A stretch of 42,573 nucleotides of DNA from JAEULH01 sp034382075 (lineage in GTDB: Bacteria > Pseudomonadota > Alphaproteobacteria > Rhodospirillales > Defluviicoccaceae). The stretch's first letter is position 1. Each line of letters begins with the position of its first letter. The translations under genes and the position numbers were made by a program. Positions 15,348 through 24,894 of the stretch are shown in pieces. The notes beneath the pieces were generated by a model. It saw only the letters and a list, made by a program, of their open reading frames with translations. It had not been told where the DNA came from and made no database searches. The DNA is taken from contig JAXMOZ010000021.1 of NCBI GenBank assembly GCA_034382075.1, forward strand, positions 1-42,573. Reading direction: 5' to 3'.

Positions 15348-17336
15348 ATGACGCAGGACGACGACTTCGAACCGAAGCTCGGAAAGATCCGCTCTCGTGG
15401 CAGCAAACGCGGTCGCAAATATCTGCACCGGGTACTGCAGGCGACGATGCTTGCCGGCGGGCGCCTGCGGATCGGACCGTCAGCACGCAAAGCAAAGTTC
15501 CACGGCAGTCAGTTCGGTCGCGGCGCCGGCATCGGCCGCATGCTCGCCACGCGTGATCGCTATGCGGCGTTCCGGAGTCGTCGCGTCGTCGTCAAGTCCC
15601 GCATCGTCAAGCTGGCCGGCAACGGCATCAAGGGCGCGCGTGCGCATCTGCGCTATGTCCAGCGCGATGGCATGACCCGTGATGGCCACCCGGGCGAGCT
15701 CTATTCGGCCGAGCAGGATCGCGCCGACGGCAAGGCATTCATCGAGCGCTCGACAGGCGACCGACATCAGTTCCGCTTCATCGTCGCGCCCGAGGACGGT
15801 GCTGAATACGACGACCTACGTCCCTTCGTGCGCCGCCTGATGACGCAGGTGGAAGAAGACCTCGGCACGAGGCTCGAATGGGTCGCGGTCGATCACTACA
15901 ACACCGGCCATCCGCACAGCCATATCATCCTCCGCGGCAAGGACGACCAGGGGCAGGACCTAGTCATCGCCCGCGAGTACATCACCAAGGGGCTGCGCGA
16001 GCGCGCCGCCGAACTGGTCACGCTGGATCTCGGGCCGCGCTCCGATCTGGAGATCGAGAACCGCCTGCGCAACGAGGTCGAGCAAGAGCGGCTCACCAGC
16101 ATCGACCGGCGCCTGCTGCGCGACCGGGATGGGGGAGGGCTGGTCTGGTCCGCGGACAAGGACGCCTTCCAGCAGACCCTTCGGGCCGGCCGCCTGCAGA
16201 AGCTGAAGCATCTGGGACTGGCCGAGGAAGTGCGGCCGGGTGAGTGGCGCATGGCGGGCGATCTCGAGGAGACGCTCAAGCGCATGGGCGAGCGCGGCGA
16301 CATCATCAAGACGATGCACCGTGAGATGACGGAAAAGGGAGTGACGCGCGCCGCCGCCGATTGCGTGATCTTCGACCCGGCCGCGAAGGACAGCCACCCG
16401 ATCACCGGCCGGGTGGTCGCACGAGGCCTATCCGATGAGATCAACGACCGCCATTACCTGATCGTCGACGCTCTCGACGGCCGCACCCACTATGTCGACA
16501 TCGGCAAGGGGGAGGCGACCGAGTCCACTCCTGAAGGCGCCATCGTGCGCATCGATCCGAAGCGCCCCGAGCCCCGGCAGGTCGATCGCACTGTGTCCGA
16601 AATCGCGGCCGCCAATGGCGGGCGGTATGACGTCGATATCCACCTCCGTCACGACCCGTCCGCCAGCGCCAGTTTCGCCGAAGCCCATGTGCGCCGGCTG
16701 GAGGCGATCCGCCGCGTCACCGGCGGCGTCGAGCGCGAGCCCGATGGAACCTGGGTGATCGCTCCCGACCATCTGGAGCGGGCGGCGGCGTTCGAGCGGC
16801 GCCAGGCGCAGGCTATCCCCGTGGTGGTGCAAACGCTGTCGTCGCTACCGCTGGAGCGCCAGGTCGGTGTCGATGGCGCGACCTGGCTCGACCGCGAGCT
16901 TGTCGCGGACGCCCCGGAACCCGTGCGCGACGAGGGCTTCGGGCGGGAAGTGCGCGCGGCGCAAGCGCGGCGGCGGCAATGGCTGATCGTTCAGCAGCTC
17001 GCCCGCGAGGAACAGGACCGAATTGTCTATCGTGCCAACCTGCTCGGCATCCTGCGTCGTCGTGAGCTTGCGCGCGTCGCCGGCCAGCTGTCGGGCGAGC
17101 TCGGGCTGGGCTACGTCGAGACCAAGTCGGGGGAGCGGGTCGAAGGTGTTTACCGCCGGCACGTCGATCTCGCGAGCGGCCGGTTCGCCGTCATCGAGAA
17201 GGCCCGCGAGTTCACGCTGGTGCCGTGGCGCCCCGTGCTGGAGCGCCATCTGGGCAAGCAGGTCTCTGGCATTGTGCGCGGCGACAGCATCTCCTGGACC
17301 ATCGGGCGCCAGCGTGGTGGACCGTCGGTGTCGTAA
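15348..17336 (+). CDS. Relaxase/mobilisation nuclease with DUF3363 domain
   Basis: 662 aa from ATG 15348, chosen for GAGG with suitable spacing; ATG 15342 and an alternative at 15279 are possible. After a basic N-terminus (GKIRSRGSKRGRKYLHRVL), the relaxase fold runs to about 270 and contains RAHLRYVQRDG, the HUH-type metal motif in HYNTGHPHSHIILRG (His at 183, 188, 190, 192), and YITKGLRERAAEL. The DUF3363 region occupies the rest, with RQVDRTVSEIAAANGGRYDV in the middle. The enzyme nicks oriT and pilots the strand through the type IV channel. This is the RlxS/DUF3363 type found with Trb systems. In related elements it is followed closely by traG; here a 5-kb cargo operon separates them. Confidence 0.9.
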   Translation: MTQDDDFEPKLGKIRSRGSKRGRKYLHRVLQATMLAGGRLRIGPSARKAKFHGSQFGRGAGIGRMLATRDRYAAFRSRRVVVKSRIVKLAGNGIKGARAHLRYVQRDGMTRDGHPGELYSAEQDRADGKAFIERSTGDRHQFRFIVAPEDGAEYDDLRPFVRRLMTQVEEDLGTRLEWVAVDHYNTGHPHSHIILRGKDDQGQDLVIAREYITKGLRERAAELVTLDLGPRSDLEIENRLRNEVEQERLTSIDRRLLRDRDGGGLVWSADKDAFQQTLRAGRLQKLKHLGLAEEVRPGEWRMAGDLEETLKRMGERGDIIKTMHREMTEKGVTRAAADCVIFDPAAKDSHPITGRVVARGLSDEINDRHYLIVDALDGRTHYVDIGKGEATESTPEGAIVRIDPKRPEPRQVDRTVSEIAAANGGRYDVDIHLRHDPSASASFAEAHVRRLEAIRRVTGGVEREPDGTWVIAPDHLERAAAFERRQAQAIPVVVQTLSSLPLERQVGVDGATWLDRELVADAPEPVRDEGFGREVRAAQARRRQWLIVQQLAREEQDRIVYRANLLGILRRRELARVAGQLSGELGLGYVETKSGERVEGVYRRHVDLASGRFAVIEKAREFTLVPWRPVLERHLGKQVSGIVRGDSISWTIGRQRGGPSVS

Positions 17337-17493
17337 ATGGTCGATTTTGAACCATTCTGTTGAGCAACTCGGCTGTCGCGGTTGATCCAGGTTTTTCAGG
17401 GACGTGGATGCGGTCGTCGAGAGAGGACGCAAGGGGGCGCCTCGAAGCACTGTGGGGCTTCCACAACTGATTTGTGATGGCCTTTAATAGTAC
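17337..17493. other. Upstream region of the OLD-family operon
   Basis: A/T content rises compared with the relaxase, marking the cargo boundary. No gene is seen. A TTTAAT within CCTTTAATAGTAC near 17483 could be a -10 element, but no -35 with correct spacing is convincing. Confidence 0.3.
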
Positions 17494-19503
17494 TTGCCAA
17501 TCGCAAGGTTTGTTGAGCGAGGTGGTATCAGTCCTCATTTTCTGAGTTTTTCGGCAGAATCCTCAGACCAAGGGGGTAGAAACGTACATGTTTCGGAAAT
17601 TCACGCATCCGGATTTCGGTGCTTCGGACCGGACAGCCCCTTGTCGCTCAAGCTCCGGCGCGGCTTGAACATCCTTGTCGGGCCGAACGATTCCGGGAAG
17701 ACTGCCATCATCGATGCGCCGCGGTTCGTGCTGTGGACACGAGGCGATGACTTCCTCCGGCTTGAGTCGGGCGACTTTCATGTCAAGCCCGACGGCACCA
17801 AAGTGGGTGAGCTTTCCGTCCGCTGCACGTTCGAGAGTTTGACGCCGGACGAGGAAGCCCGTTTTCTCGAATGGTGCTCAAATGAAGCCGGCACGATGCG
17901 CCTGCATGTTTGCCTGCGGGCCAGCCTGCGCAAGGCCGCCGGCGGCGGCGAGTCTGTCATTACGCAATACCGAGCGGGCAGAAACGCGGACGGCCTGCCG
18001 CTTGAGGGCGATCTGCGCGAGTACCTGAAATCCACCTATCTCCGGCCACTGCGGGATGCCGAGCGCGAATTGCGCTCGGGGCGGCGGTCGCGGCTCTCCC
18101 GGATTCTCGGCGCGTTGCCCGCCATGGCCAGCCAGGCGGCGCCGGCACAGCCGGGTCAGCCTGCAACGCTGCGCGACACCATGAATCAGGCCGATACGGA
18201 TGTCGAAGCCAATCCGGCCGTGCAGGCGGTCCAGAGCAATGTAAACACATCCTATCTCGATGACCTGTCGTTTGCAGACGATCGCCTCGCGGCTACACTT
18301 GGCCTCGGCGCCAAGGGTTCCTTCGACCAACTTCTCGAACGGCTTGAGCTTTATCTCAACCCGCCGCCGGGACGGGCGGTGCGTCTTACGCGCGGCCTTG
18401 GATATAACAATCTGTTATTCATGGCGGCGGAGTTGCTACTGCTTCAGTCGCATCCCGATCAGGTTCCCTTCCTGCTGCTGGAAGAGCCCGAAGCCCATCT
18501 TCACCCGCAGCATCAGACGCTGTTCATGCAGGTGCTTGAGCGCAGGGCCGCACCTATTGCGGCGGGCGAGACCGGCCAACAGGTTCAGGTTCTGCTCAGC
18601 ACGCACAGCCCGCAGCTCGCCGCAGGGGCCGATCTTGACGCCATGGTGATGGTGCTCGGGCATAAGGTGTTTCCGCTGGCCAAGGGCATGACCAAACTTG
18701 AGGCGGACGATTACGCCTTTCTGCGCCGGTTTCTCGACGCCACCAAGGCCAACCTCTTTTTCGCGCGCGGGCTGGTCATTGTCGAAGGCGATGCCGAAAA
18801 CATACTGCTGCCCGCGCTGGCAGCGAAAATCGGGCGTCCGTTCGGCAAGCACGGCGTTTCGATCGTCAATGTCGGCCATCGGGGGTTGTTTCGCTACAGC
18901 CGCATTTTTCAGCGTACCGACGATACCGTCGTCCCGGTGCCGGTGGCCCTTGTGCCGGACCGCGATATACCTCCGGACGCTGCCGGCGAGCTTGTCGGTG
19001 AGGACCGTCAGACGCAAGGACAGTGGGAGGCCGCCGCCCTTGCTGTATATATGCAAAACCTGTCGAAGCATGCGGGTGGAACGGTTCGCGCGTTTCCTTC
19101 CGAACAATGGACGCTTGAATTCGACCTCGCTCGGCAGCCGGCGCTCGCCAGTCTTGTGCATCAGGCGGTTCAGGTCGGCAAAGGCAGGGCCAACAGAACC
19201 CGCGCACAGATCATTGAGGAAGCGAGGGCCGAGGTTGGGGCGTGGCAAGCCGACGACGCCAGGACCGTCGATGACATCGCGGTGCTCATATTCACCCCGC
19301 TTCACAAGAAGCAGGTTTCCAAGGCTGTCGTCGCCGAGCAGCTTGCCGCCCTGATCGAGGAATTGCCCGATGACGCCGCCGCATTCAGGGTGAAGCTACC
19401 GGCGTATCTTGTGACGGCGATCGAATACGTCACGGCGACGCCGGGCGCTGCCGCAGGCGGGGAACAAGCGGCCGTCGCTGATGCGGGACCGCCCCCGGCA
19501 TGA
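17494..19503 (+). CDS. OLD-family ATPase/Toprim nuclease (GajA-like)
   Basis: 669 aa if begun at TTG 17494, but family-like sequence starts only at residue 31 (VHVSEIHASGFRCFG). A strong AAGGGGG site at 17570-17576 points to a start near 17584, where the in-frame codon is GTA, so the true start is uncertain. ABC-type ATPase: Walker A GPNDSGKT at 63-70, signature region RGLGYNNLLFMAAELLLL at about 302-320, Walker B EEPEAHLHP at 330-338, and an STHSPQL switch. Toprim domain: VEGDAEN at 430-436 and DRD at 489-491. This is the class 2 OLD layout, adjacent to a UvrD helicase, as in GajA of Gabija, which nicks DNA when nucleotides are depleted. It overlaps the next gene by 4 bases. Defence is inferred from family and context. 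Confidence 0.85.
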   Translation: MPIARFVERGGISPHFLSFSAESSDQGGRNVHVSEIHASGFRCFGPDSPLSLKLRRGLNILVGPNDSGKTAIIDAPRFVLWTRGDDFLRLESGDFHVKPDGTKVGELSVRCTFESLTPDEEARFLEWCSNEAGTMRLHVCLRASLRKAAGGGESVITQYRAGRNADGLPLEGDLREYLKSTYLRPLRDAERELRSGRRSRLSRILGALPAMASQAAPAQPGQPATLRDTMNQADTDVEANPAVQAVQSNVNTSYLDDLSFADDRLAATLGLGAKGSFDQLLERLELYLNPPPGRAVRLTRGLGYNNLLFMAAELLLLQSHPDQVPFLLLEEPEAHLHPQHQTLFMQVLERRAAPIAAGETGQQVQVLLSTHSPQLAAGADLDAMVMVLGHKVFPLAKGMTKLEADDYAFLRRFLDATKANLFFARGLVIVEGDAENILLPALAAKIGRPFGKHGVSIVNVGHRGLFRYSRIFQRTDDTVVPVPVALVPDRDIPPDAAGELVGEDRQTQGQWEAAALAVYMQNLSKHAGGTVRAFPSEQWTLEFDLARQPALASLVHQAVQVGKGRANRTRAQIIEEARAEVGAWQADDARTVDDIAVLIFTPLHKKQVSKAVVAEQLAALIEELPDDAAAFRVKLPAYLVTAIEYVTATPGAAAGGEQAAVADAGPPPA

Positions 19504-21530
19504 TCGCGCTTCCGCCCCTCACTCCGGACCTGCTGGACCAGCTCGGAACAGAGCTGGGCGGTTGCGATTTTACCGGCGCGAACCAGCAGGCCTTTTTATC
19601 CAGCGTAGACTCCTGCGACGTGCAGGCGGCACCGGGCCACGGCAAGACGACGTTGCTCGTCGCGAAACTCGCCTTGCTGTCGCGATGCTGGGATTCGCGT
19701 GCGCAAGGCGTTTGCGTGATTTCCCATACGAATGCCGCCCGCGAGGAGGTAGAGAAGAAACTGGCACATCATCCAGCGGCGTCCGCATTTCTCGGCTATC
19801 CGCATTTCATCGGCACGGTGACGGCCTTTCTCGACCGTTACATCGCACTTCCGTATTTGCGCGGCCTCGGATGGTCGGTTCATCGCATCGACGATGAGGT
19901 ATTCGCCGCCGCAGCCGGTTCCAGGTGGCGCTCGAAGCAGGCGCTTGTCGGCTATGCACAGATGAACAACGGCGCCAATCGGCGGGCCGTCGAGCATGAG
20001 TTTGTGCCGAAGCTCGCCTTGGTGCAGACCTTCGTATGCGATGCCGGCATCGCACCGCAACGTCTCGCTATCCGCCATCGCCACCGCCAGCCCGGCCCGA
20101 ACAGCGCATCGGGCGCTGCCCTTGAGGAATTGAAGGCGGAGCTTGTCAATGACGGTTACTACCGGTTCTGCGATCTGACGGCGCTCGCCGTTCAGGCCCT
20201 CGAAAAGTGCCCGGCCGTCGTCGAGCGCATCCGCAGACGCTTCCCCCTAGTACTTCTTGACGAGGCGCAAGATACGAACGGCGAGCAGCTCGCGCTACTG
20301 AATCGCCTGTTCGCCGCCGACGTTGCGTACCAAAGGCTGGGCGATCAGAACCAGACGCTTTACGAAGATGAAGACCTGACGCCCAACGACTACTGGCGTG
20401 CAGGAGACGGCGTCATACCCCTGAATGAATCGCGGCGCTTCGGCACAAACATCGCCGGATTCGCAAGCCGGCTTACCGTACGGGTGCAGCAGCAGATTGC
20501 GGGTCTGCCCGATGTGCCGAGCCGCCGGACGCTGATCCTGTTTTGTCCGGACACGATCGGCGCGGTGCTGCCGGCCTATGTCGCCGAGGTCCGCAATCAC
20601 TGGGGCGATGCCGTCAACACCGGTATTGATATTCGCGCTGTTGCTTCGCGCCACAATCCGACGACCGACAATACCGGCGAGTGGCCGAAAACCCTGGTCG
20701 AATACTGCCCGAATTACAGGAGCGGGCGGGGACGCCAGAGCCGTCCCGACACGCTCTGTACCCCCTTGCGGCAGGCGGCCCTGCTGCATCAGGCGCTGTC
20801 TTCGCCCGCGGAGGTCGCGGAGTTGTTCACTGCCGGCATTGCCGGCCTGCTGCGGCGCCAGCTCTGGCGCAACGCCCTCGGCCAAGCTGCCGACGGCCGC
20901 AACCTATGGCGCATTCTTGCCGCGCATGAAGACAGGCTGGCGCTCAGGGTGCGGCGCTTGCTGCGTGACCGGATTGCCGTCGGGAATGCACCCTGGAGCG
21001 CCGATAGCTGGAACGCCTTTCGCGACGAACTGACCGTCATGCTCGGCATACACGGCGCATTGACAGACGCCGCAACGACCTACCTGGAGTTTGTCGCCGC
21101 CGGCGCCGCCGACCATGACGGGCCGGCGCCCCAACCATCGAAGACCTTGTTCGAGCATGACGGCGTTACTGTCAGGCTCGGATCGATCCATTCGGTAAAG
21201 GGCAAGACCGTCGATGGGCTTCTTGTCGTCGAAACCGAAGTCTGGCGGGGCCAGGCCCTTGCCAACCGCGCCATGGATCTTGCCACTGTCCTGCCCCATG
21301 CGTTCGGCCTTGAGGATCGGGATTTCAGCGCCAATATCGCTCAGCTAGCAGCAGCGACGAATATTTTTGTAGCAGCGACGAGGCCCCGCCAGTTACTTGC
21401 TTGTGCGGTCCGCAAGGCGGCCGTGACAGACGACCTTGTTGAAGCGGCCCGCGCGCAGGGCTGGCAAGTTTGTGATCTCACCGCGGCGCCGGCGGCAGGT
21501 CAGTCCGCGCCGGAGGGCGACGGCTCATAG
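19500..21530 (+). CDS. UvrD/Rep-like superfamily 1 helicase (GajB-like)
   Basis: 676 aa, start ATG overlapping the OLD stop (ATGA). SF1 helicase motifs in order: Walker A AAPGHGKTT at 43-51, motif Ia VISHTNAAREEV, Walker B LLDEAQDT with Asp254/Glu255, motif III LGDQNQTLY, ESRRFG (motif IV), GSIHSVKGKTVDGLLV (motif V) and VAATRPRQLL from 624 (motif VI). All core motifs are intact, so activity is expected. It is longer than typical GajB (around 500 aa), mostly in the 2B-like insert and C-terminus. In Gabija the helicase partner binds and activates GajA; the 4-base overlap argues for a stoichiometric complex here. It could otherwise be a repair-related pair, but position in mobile cargo favours defence. 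Confidence 0.87.
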   Translation: MIALPPLTPDLLDQLGTELGGCDFTGANQQAFLSSVDSCDVQAAPGHGKTTLLVAKLALLSRCWDSRAQGVCVISHTNAAREEVEKKLAHHPAASAFLGYPHFIGTVTAFLDRYIALPYLRGLGWSVHRIDDEVFAAAAGSRWRSKQALVGYAQMNNGANRRAVEHEFVPKLALVQTFVCDAGIAPQRLAIRHRHRQPGPNSASGAALEELKAELVNDGYYRFCDLTALAVQALEKCPAVVERIRRRFPLVLLDEAQDTNGEQLALLNRLFAADVAYQRLGDQNQTLYEDEDLTPNDYWRAGDGVIPLNESRRFGTNIAGFASRLTVRVQQQIAGLPDVPSRRTLILFCPDTIGAVLPAYVAEVRNHWGDAVNTGIDIRAVASRHNPTTDNTGEWPKTLVEYCPNYRSGRGRQSRPDTLCTPLRQAALLHQALSSPAEVAELFTAGIAGLLRRQLWRNALGQAADGRNLWRILAAHEDRLALRVRRLLRDRIAVGNAPWSADSWNAFRDELTVMLGIHGALTDAATTYLEFVAAGAADHDGPAPQPSKTLFEHDGVTVRLGSIHSVKGKTVDGLLVVETEVWRGQALANRAMDLATVLPHAFGLEDRDFSANIAQLAAATNIFVAATRPRQLLACAVRKAAVTDDLVEAARAQGWQVCDLTAAPAAGQSAPEGDGS

Positions 21531-21584
21531 AGATGTTCGTTGATCGTGACGCGACATATTCGAGGTGAAAGGGCGCGCAGAACG

Positions 21585-22538
21585 ATGAGCGGCTTGTTCG
21601 AAAACGCGGTGCAGTCGATCCAGCTCGGGGTCGAGGATTATCAGGCCAATGATCCCAAGCGCGCATTGTCGGCCGTGCGGAACTTCTATGCCGGCGTTCT
21701 GCTTTTAGCCAAAGAGGTTCTGGTGCGCGCAGCGCCGGGCGCGAGCCCCGAGGACGTAATCGGCGCCCGTTACAAGCCGGTGCCGGACGGCAGCGGCGGC
21801 GTGACGTTTACGCCGGCATCGCATCAGACCATCGACTTCACCACCATCGGGCAGCGGTTCAAGGACTTCGGGCTGCCGATCAATCAAGCCGCGCTCGACG
21901 ACCTCAACCGCGTTCGCAATGAAGTGGAGCATCACTATACGCAGAAGCCGCACGCGGCCGTGCGTGAGGCAATCGCCAAGGCCATGCCCGTCGTGGCGGA
22001 CCTGTTTCGCCTCATAAACGAGGCGCCAAACGAGGCGTTGGGTGACGCCTGGCAGGTGATGCTTGACGTGCGCGGTGTCTACGAAACCGAACTCGCCGCA
22101 TGCCGCAGCACATTCGACACGATCGCATGGCCGGCCGGCATGCCCGCTGAGCTATGCTTCAACTGCCCGGAGTGCCATTCCGATCTGGTCGCGCAGCAGG
22201 ACCCGGCCAACACCGGCCACGAAACGATGGATTGCCGGTGCCGGTTGTGCGGCCATGAGTTTTCGGCGGAGGAAGCGATAGCACGGGCGCTGGAGGCTTA
22301 TTTTGAATCGGATAGCTACTTCGCAATCACGGACGGGGGTGACCAGCCGGTTCAGGATTGTCCTGAGTGCAGCCTTTCAACCTACCTGCTGACAGACGAA
22401 CATGTGGGTTGCGTCTGGTGCGGCCTTGTTCTCGGCGAATGCGGTCGGTGCATGACCGGACTCACGCCGGAGAACGTCTCACCGGACAATCATGGCCTCT
22501 GCGGCTATTGCGACAATCTGATGTCGAAGGACGATTGA
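21585..22538 (+). CDS. HEPN-like protein with three C-terminal zinc ribbons, third gene of the defence operon
   Basis: 317 aa from ATG 21585 (an in-frame TTG at 21540 is less likely). Residues 1-145 are helical: AVRNFYAGVLLLAKEVL near the N-terminus and RNEVEH at 111-116, which fits the HEPN signature (Arg, polar Asn, three residues, His). The C-terminal half carries regularly spaced CxxC pairs: C194/C197 with CRCRLC at about 219-224, C259/C262 with C276/C279, and C286/C289 with C306/C309. That is enough for three zinc ribbons, the last two close together. HEPN domains are often RNases or nucleotidyltransferase partners in toxin and defence systems; zinc ribbons often bind nucleic acid or protein. 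The gene starts 54 bases after the helicase stop and is probably co-transcribed. It is not a canonical Gabija component to my knowledge. Confidence 0.75.
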   Translation: MSGLFENAVQSIQLGVEDYQANDPKRALSAVRNFYAGVLLLAKEVLVRAAPGASPEDVIGARYKPVPDGSGGVTFTPASHQTIDFTTIGQRFKDFGLPINQAALDDLNRVRNEVEHHYTQKPHAAVREAIAKAMPVVADLFRLINEAPNEALGDAWQVMLDVRGVYETELAACRSTFDTIAWPAGMPAELCFNCPECHSDLVAQQDPANTGHETMDCRCRLCGHEFSAEEAIARALEAYFESDSYFAITDGGDQPVQDCPECSLSTYLLTDEHVGCVWCGLVLGECGRCMTGLTPENVSPDNHGLCGYCDNLMSKDD

Positions 22539-22841
22539 ATTCCTAGCCCAGCGAGGCCGCTCCATCGGCTTCGCCAGCAGTTCTCTCCATGGGCCGTGGC
22601 CTGTTTCGGATCATCGGGCGCGCGGCGGCGACCTAAATTTGCGCAACAGCACCGTGATGCCCGACGGCCGCTATTGGCGCTTAAGCGGGCCGCTACGGCA
22701 ATCGACTCAACCCCGCCCGGCAAATAAACGCCCCTTCATCGCTGTACAGCGTAAATGGAGGCTCTAAGCGATTCCAGGCTTTTGACAGACCCTTGATCGG
22801 GTTGCGTTGCATCGGTGCGGCGCATGTCCGGGACGAGGGCC
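22539..22841. other. Junction between defence cargo and traG; no gene supported
   Basis: About 300 bases. Short frames such as MPDGRYWRLSGPLRQST look protein-like but are interrupted and begin nowhere, so they may be a remnant of a lost gene. The right part matches the base composition of the backbone. A perfect -35 hexamer TTGACA lies at 22782-22787, but the sequence 17 bases on (CGTTGC) is a poor -10, so a traG promoter here is only a guess. Confidence 0.35.
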
Positions 22842-24881
22842 ATGACCCCCACCAAGCTCCTTATCGGTCAGATTCTGATCGTCTTCGCGATCGTGATCGC
22901 GGGGGTTTGGACCGCGACGCAGTGGGCAGCCTTCCAGCTCGGCTATCAGGCCCAGCTTGGCGAGCCTTGGGTCGTGCTGTTCGGCACTCCGGTCTATCGG
23001 CCCTGGAAGCTATTCGAGTGGTGGTACCACTACGAAGCCTATGCTCCGGACGTCTTCAATCGGGCCGGAGTGCTGGCCGGCGCCAGCGGCATCATGGGGT
23101 GCGCCGCGGCCGTGGTCGGCTCGCTGTGGCGGGCACGCCAGAACCGGCTGGTCACCACTTACGGTTCCTCGCGCTGGGCGAACAAGCGTGAGATCGATGA
23201 TGCCGGGCTCTTCCGCGCGGCGGGCGTCTTCCTCGGCCGTCTCGGTGGTCAGTATCTGCGCCATGATGGACCTGAGCACGTCATGGCCTTCGCCCCGACG
23301 CGCTCCGGCAAGGGCGTCGGCCTCGTCATTCCGACGCTTCTGTCATGGACGGGGTCGGCCGTCGTCCACGATATTAAAGGTGAGAACTGGCAGCTGACCG
23401 CCGGCTGGCGCTCGAAGTTCTCGCACTGCCTGCTGTTCAATCCGACCGATCCGCGCTCGGCTCGCTACAACCCGCTCCTGGAAGTGCGGAAGGGACCGGA
23501 CGAAGTCCGCGACGTCCAGAACATTGCCGACATCCTGGTCGATCCCGAAGGAGCGCTCGAACGTCGCAGCCATTGGGAGAAGACAAGCCACTCGCTGCTG
23601 GTCGGCGCCATCCTGCATGTTCTCTATGCGGAGGAAGAGAAGACGCTCGCCCGCGTCGCGACCTTCCTCTCCGATCCACAGCGGAGCTTCGCTCACACGC
23701 TGCGCCGGATGATGGCGACCAATCATCTCGGCACCGCCGATCATCCGCAGGTCCATCCCGTCGTCGCATCGGCCGCGCGCGAGGTGCTGAATAAGTCTGA
23801 GAACGAACGCTCCGGCGTGCTGTCCACCGCCATGTCATTCCTCGGCCTCTATCGCGATCCGACGGTGGCGGCGACGACGGCAGCCTGCGACTGGCGCATC
23901 GTTGATTTGGTCGACGCGGCACGACCCGTCTCGCTCTATCTCGTCATTCCGCCGTCCGACATCTCGCGGACCAAGCCGCTAGTGCGGTTGGTGCTGAACC
24001 AGATCGGCCGGAGGTTGACCGAACGGCTGGAGGGCGATCCCGGCAAGCGCCGCAAGCACCAGCTCCTGATGATGCTTGACGAGTTCCCCGCGCTCGGACG
24101 GCTCGACTTCTTCGAGACGGCTTTGGCGTTCATGGCCGGCTACGGCATCCGCGCCTACCTGATCGCGCAGAGCCTCAACCAGATCTCCAAGGCCTATGGC
24201 GAGAACAACGCCATCCTCGACAACTGTCATGTCCGGATCGCCTTCTCGTCGAACGACGAGCGGACGGCGAAACGCATCTCCGACGCGCTCGGCACGGCGA
24301 CCGAGCTGCGCGCACAGCGCAACTACGCCGGCCATCGTCTGGCGCCGTGGCTCAGCCACGTCATGGTCAGCCGCCAGGAGACTGCGCGCCCGCTGCTGAC
24401 CCCAGGCGAAGTGATGCAGCTGCCGGCGGCCGACGAGCTGGTGCTGGTTTCCGGCCTCGCGCCGATCCGCGCCAAAAAGCTCCGCTATTACGAGGATCGC
24501 AACTTCACCGTCCGCGTTGCCGACGCGCCGCTGCTTTCCGACGGCGCCTATCGGGACAAGCCGGCCCCGCGTCCCGACGATTGGGGCGGGCAGGTGCGCG
24601 GGCCGCATCTCCGTCTCGTCGCCGCTGCCGATGAGGCTGCAGGCATCGCAGAAGAAGAGGGCGGCCTGCAGCAGCAGCGCCATCCCGGCCTGCCCGAAGA
24701 AGGTCTCGCCAAGCCCACCGCGCCCGAGCGCGATAACCCGCTCGGTCTCGCCGATGACGAGTCCGACACCGCCGCCGACAAGCGTGCCATGGACCGACTG
24801 CGCGGTCTTAACGCGGTCGCGCGTGCCCACGCCATGAACGAAGGCGCGGGTCGCGATGACGACTTGCTGCCGAACTTCTGA
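22842..24881 (+). CDS. traG: TraG/VirD4-family type IV coupling protein
   Basis: 679 aa from ATG 22842 (GGACGAGGG just upstream); in-frame starts at 22815 (GTG) and 22824 are possible. Two N-terminal membrane segments (about 8-30 and 75-95) anchor it. The ATPase domain shows Walker A PTRSGKGVG at 152-160, LVIPTLLSW, DIKGENW, and Walker B MMLDEFPALG around 410-419. QSLNQISKAYG and the C-terminal acidic tail follow. It recruits the relaxase-DNA complex and drives it to the Trb channel at the inner membrane. It heads the transfer operon, with the CopG-like gene 13 bases downstream. Sequence and codon use are typical of the backbone, unlike the cargo upstream. Confidence 0.93.
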   Translation: MTPTKLLIGQILIVFAIVIAGVWTATQWAAFQLGYQAQLGEPWVVLFGTPVYRPWKLFEWWYHYEAYAPDVFNRAGVLAGASGIMGCAAAVVGSLWRARQNRLVTTYGSSRWANKREIDDAGLFRAAGVFLGRLGGQYLRHDGPEHVMAFAPTRSGKGVGLVIPTLLSWTGSAVVHDIKGENWQLTAGWRSKFSHCLLFNPTDPRSARYNPLLEVRKGPDEVRDVQNIADILVDPEGALERRSHWEKTSHSLLVGAILHVLYAEEEKTLARVATFLSDPQRSFAHTLRRMMATNHLGTADHPQVHPVVASAAREVLNKSENERSGVLSTAMSFLGLYRDPTVAATTAACDWRIVDLVDAARPVSLYLVIPPSDISRTKPLVRLVLNQIGRRLTERLEGDPGKRRKHQLLMMLDEFPALGRLDFFETALAFMAGYGIRAYLIAQSLNQISKAYGENNAILDNCHVRIAFSSNDERTAKRISDALGTATELRAQRNYAGHRLAPWLSHVMVSRQETARPLLTPGEVMQLPAADELVLVSGLAPIRAKKLRYYEDRNFTVRVADAPLLSDGAYRDKPAPRPDDWGGQVRGPHLRLVAAADEAAGIAEEEGGLQQQRHPGLPEEGLAKPTAPERDNPLGLADDESDTAADKRAMDRLRGLNAVARAHAMNEGAGRDDDLLPNF

Positions 24882-24894
24882 TGGGGGCTATCCG

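Noticed and set aside
17336..17356. Small inverted repeat AATGGT/ACCATT after the relaxase as a terminator
   Set aside because: Six base pairs, low stability, no T-run.
22539..22760. Possible remnant of a transposase or integrase after the defence operon
   Set aside because: Only short protein-like stretches in shifting frames; nothing identifiable and no terminal repeats found by eye.
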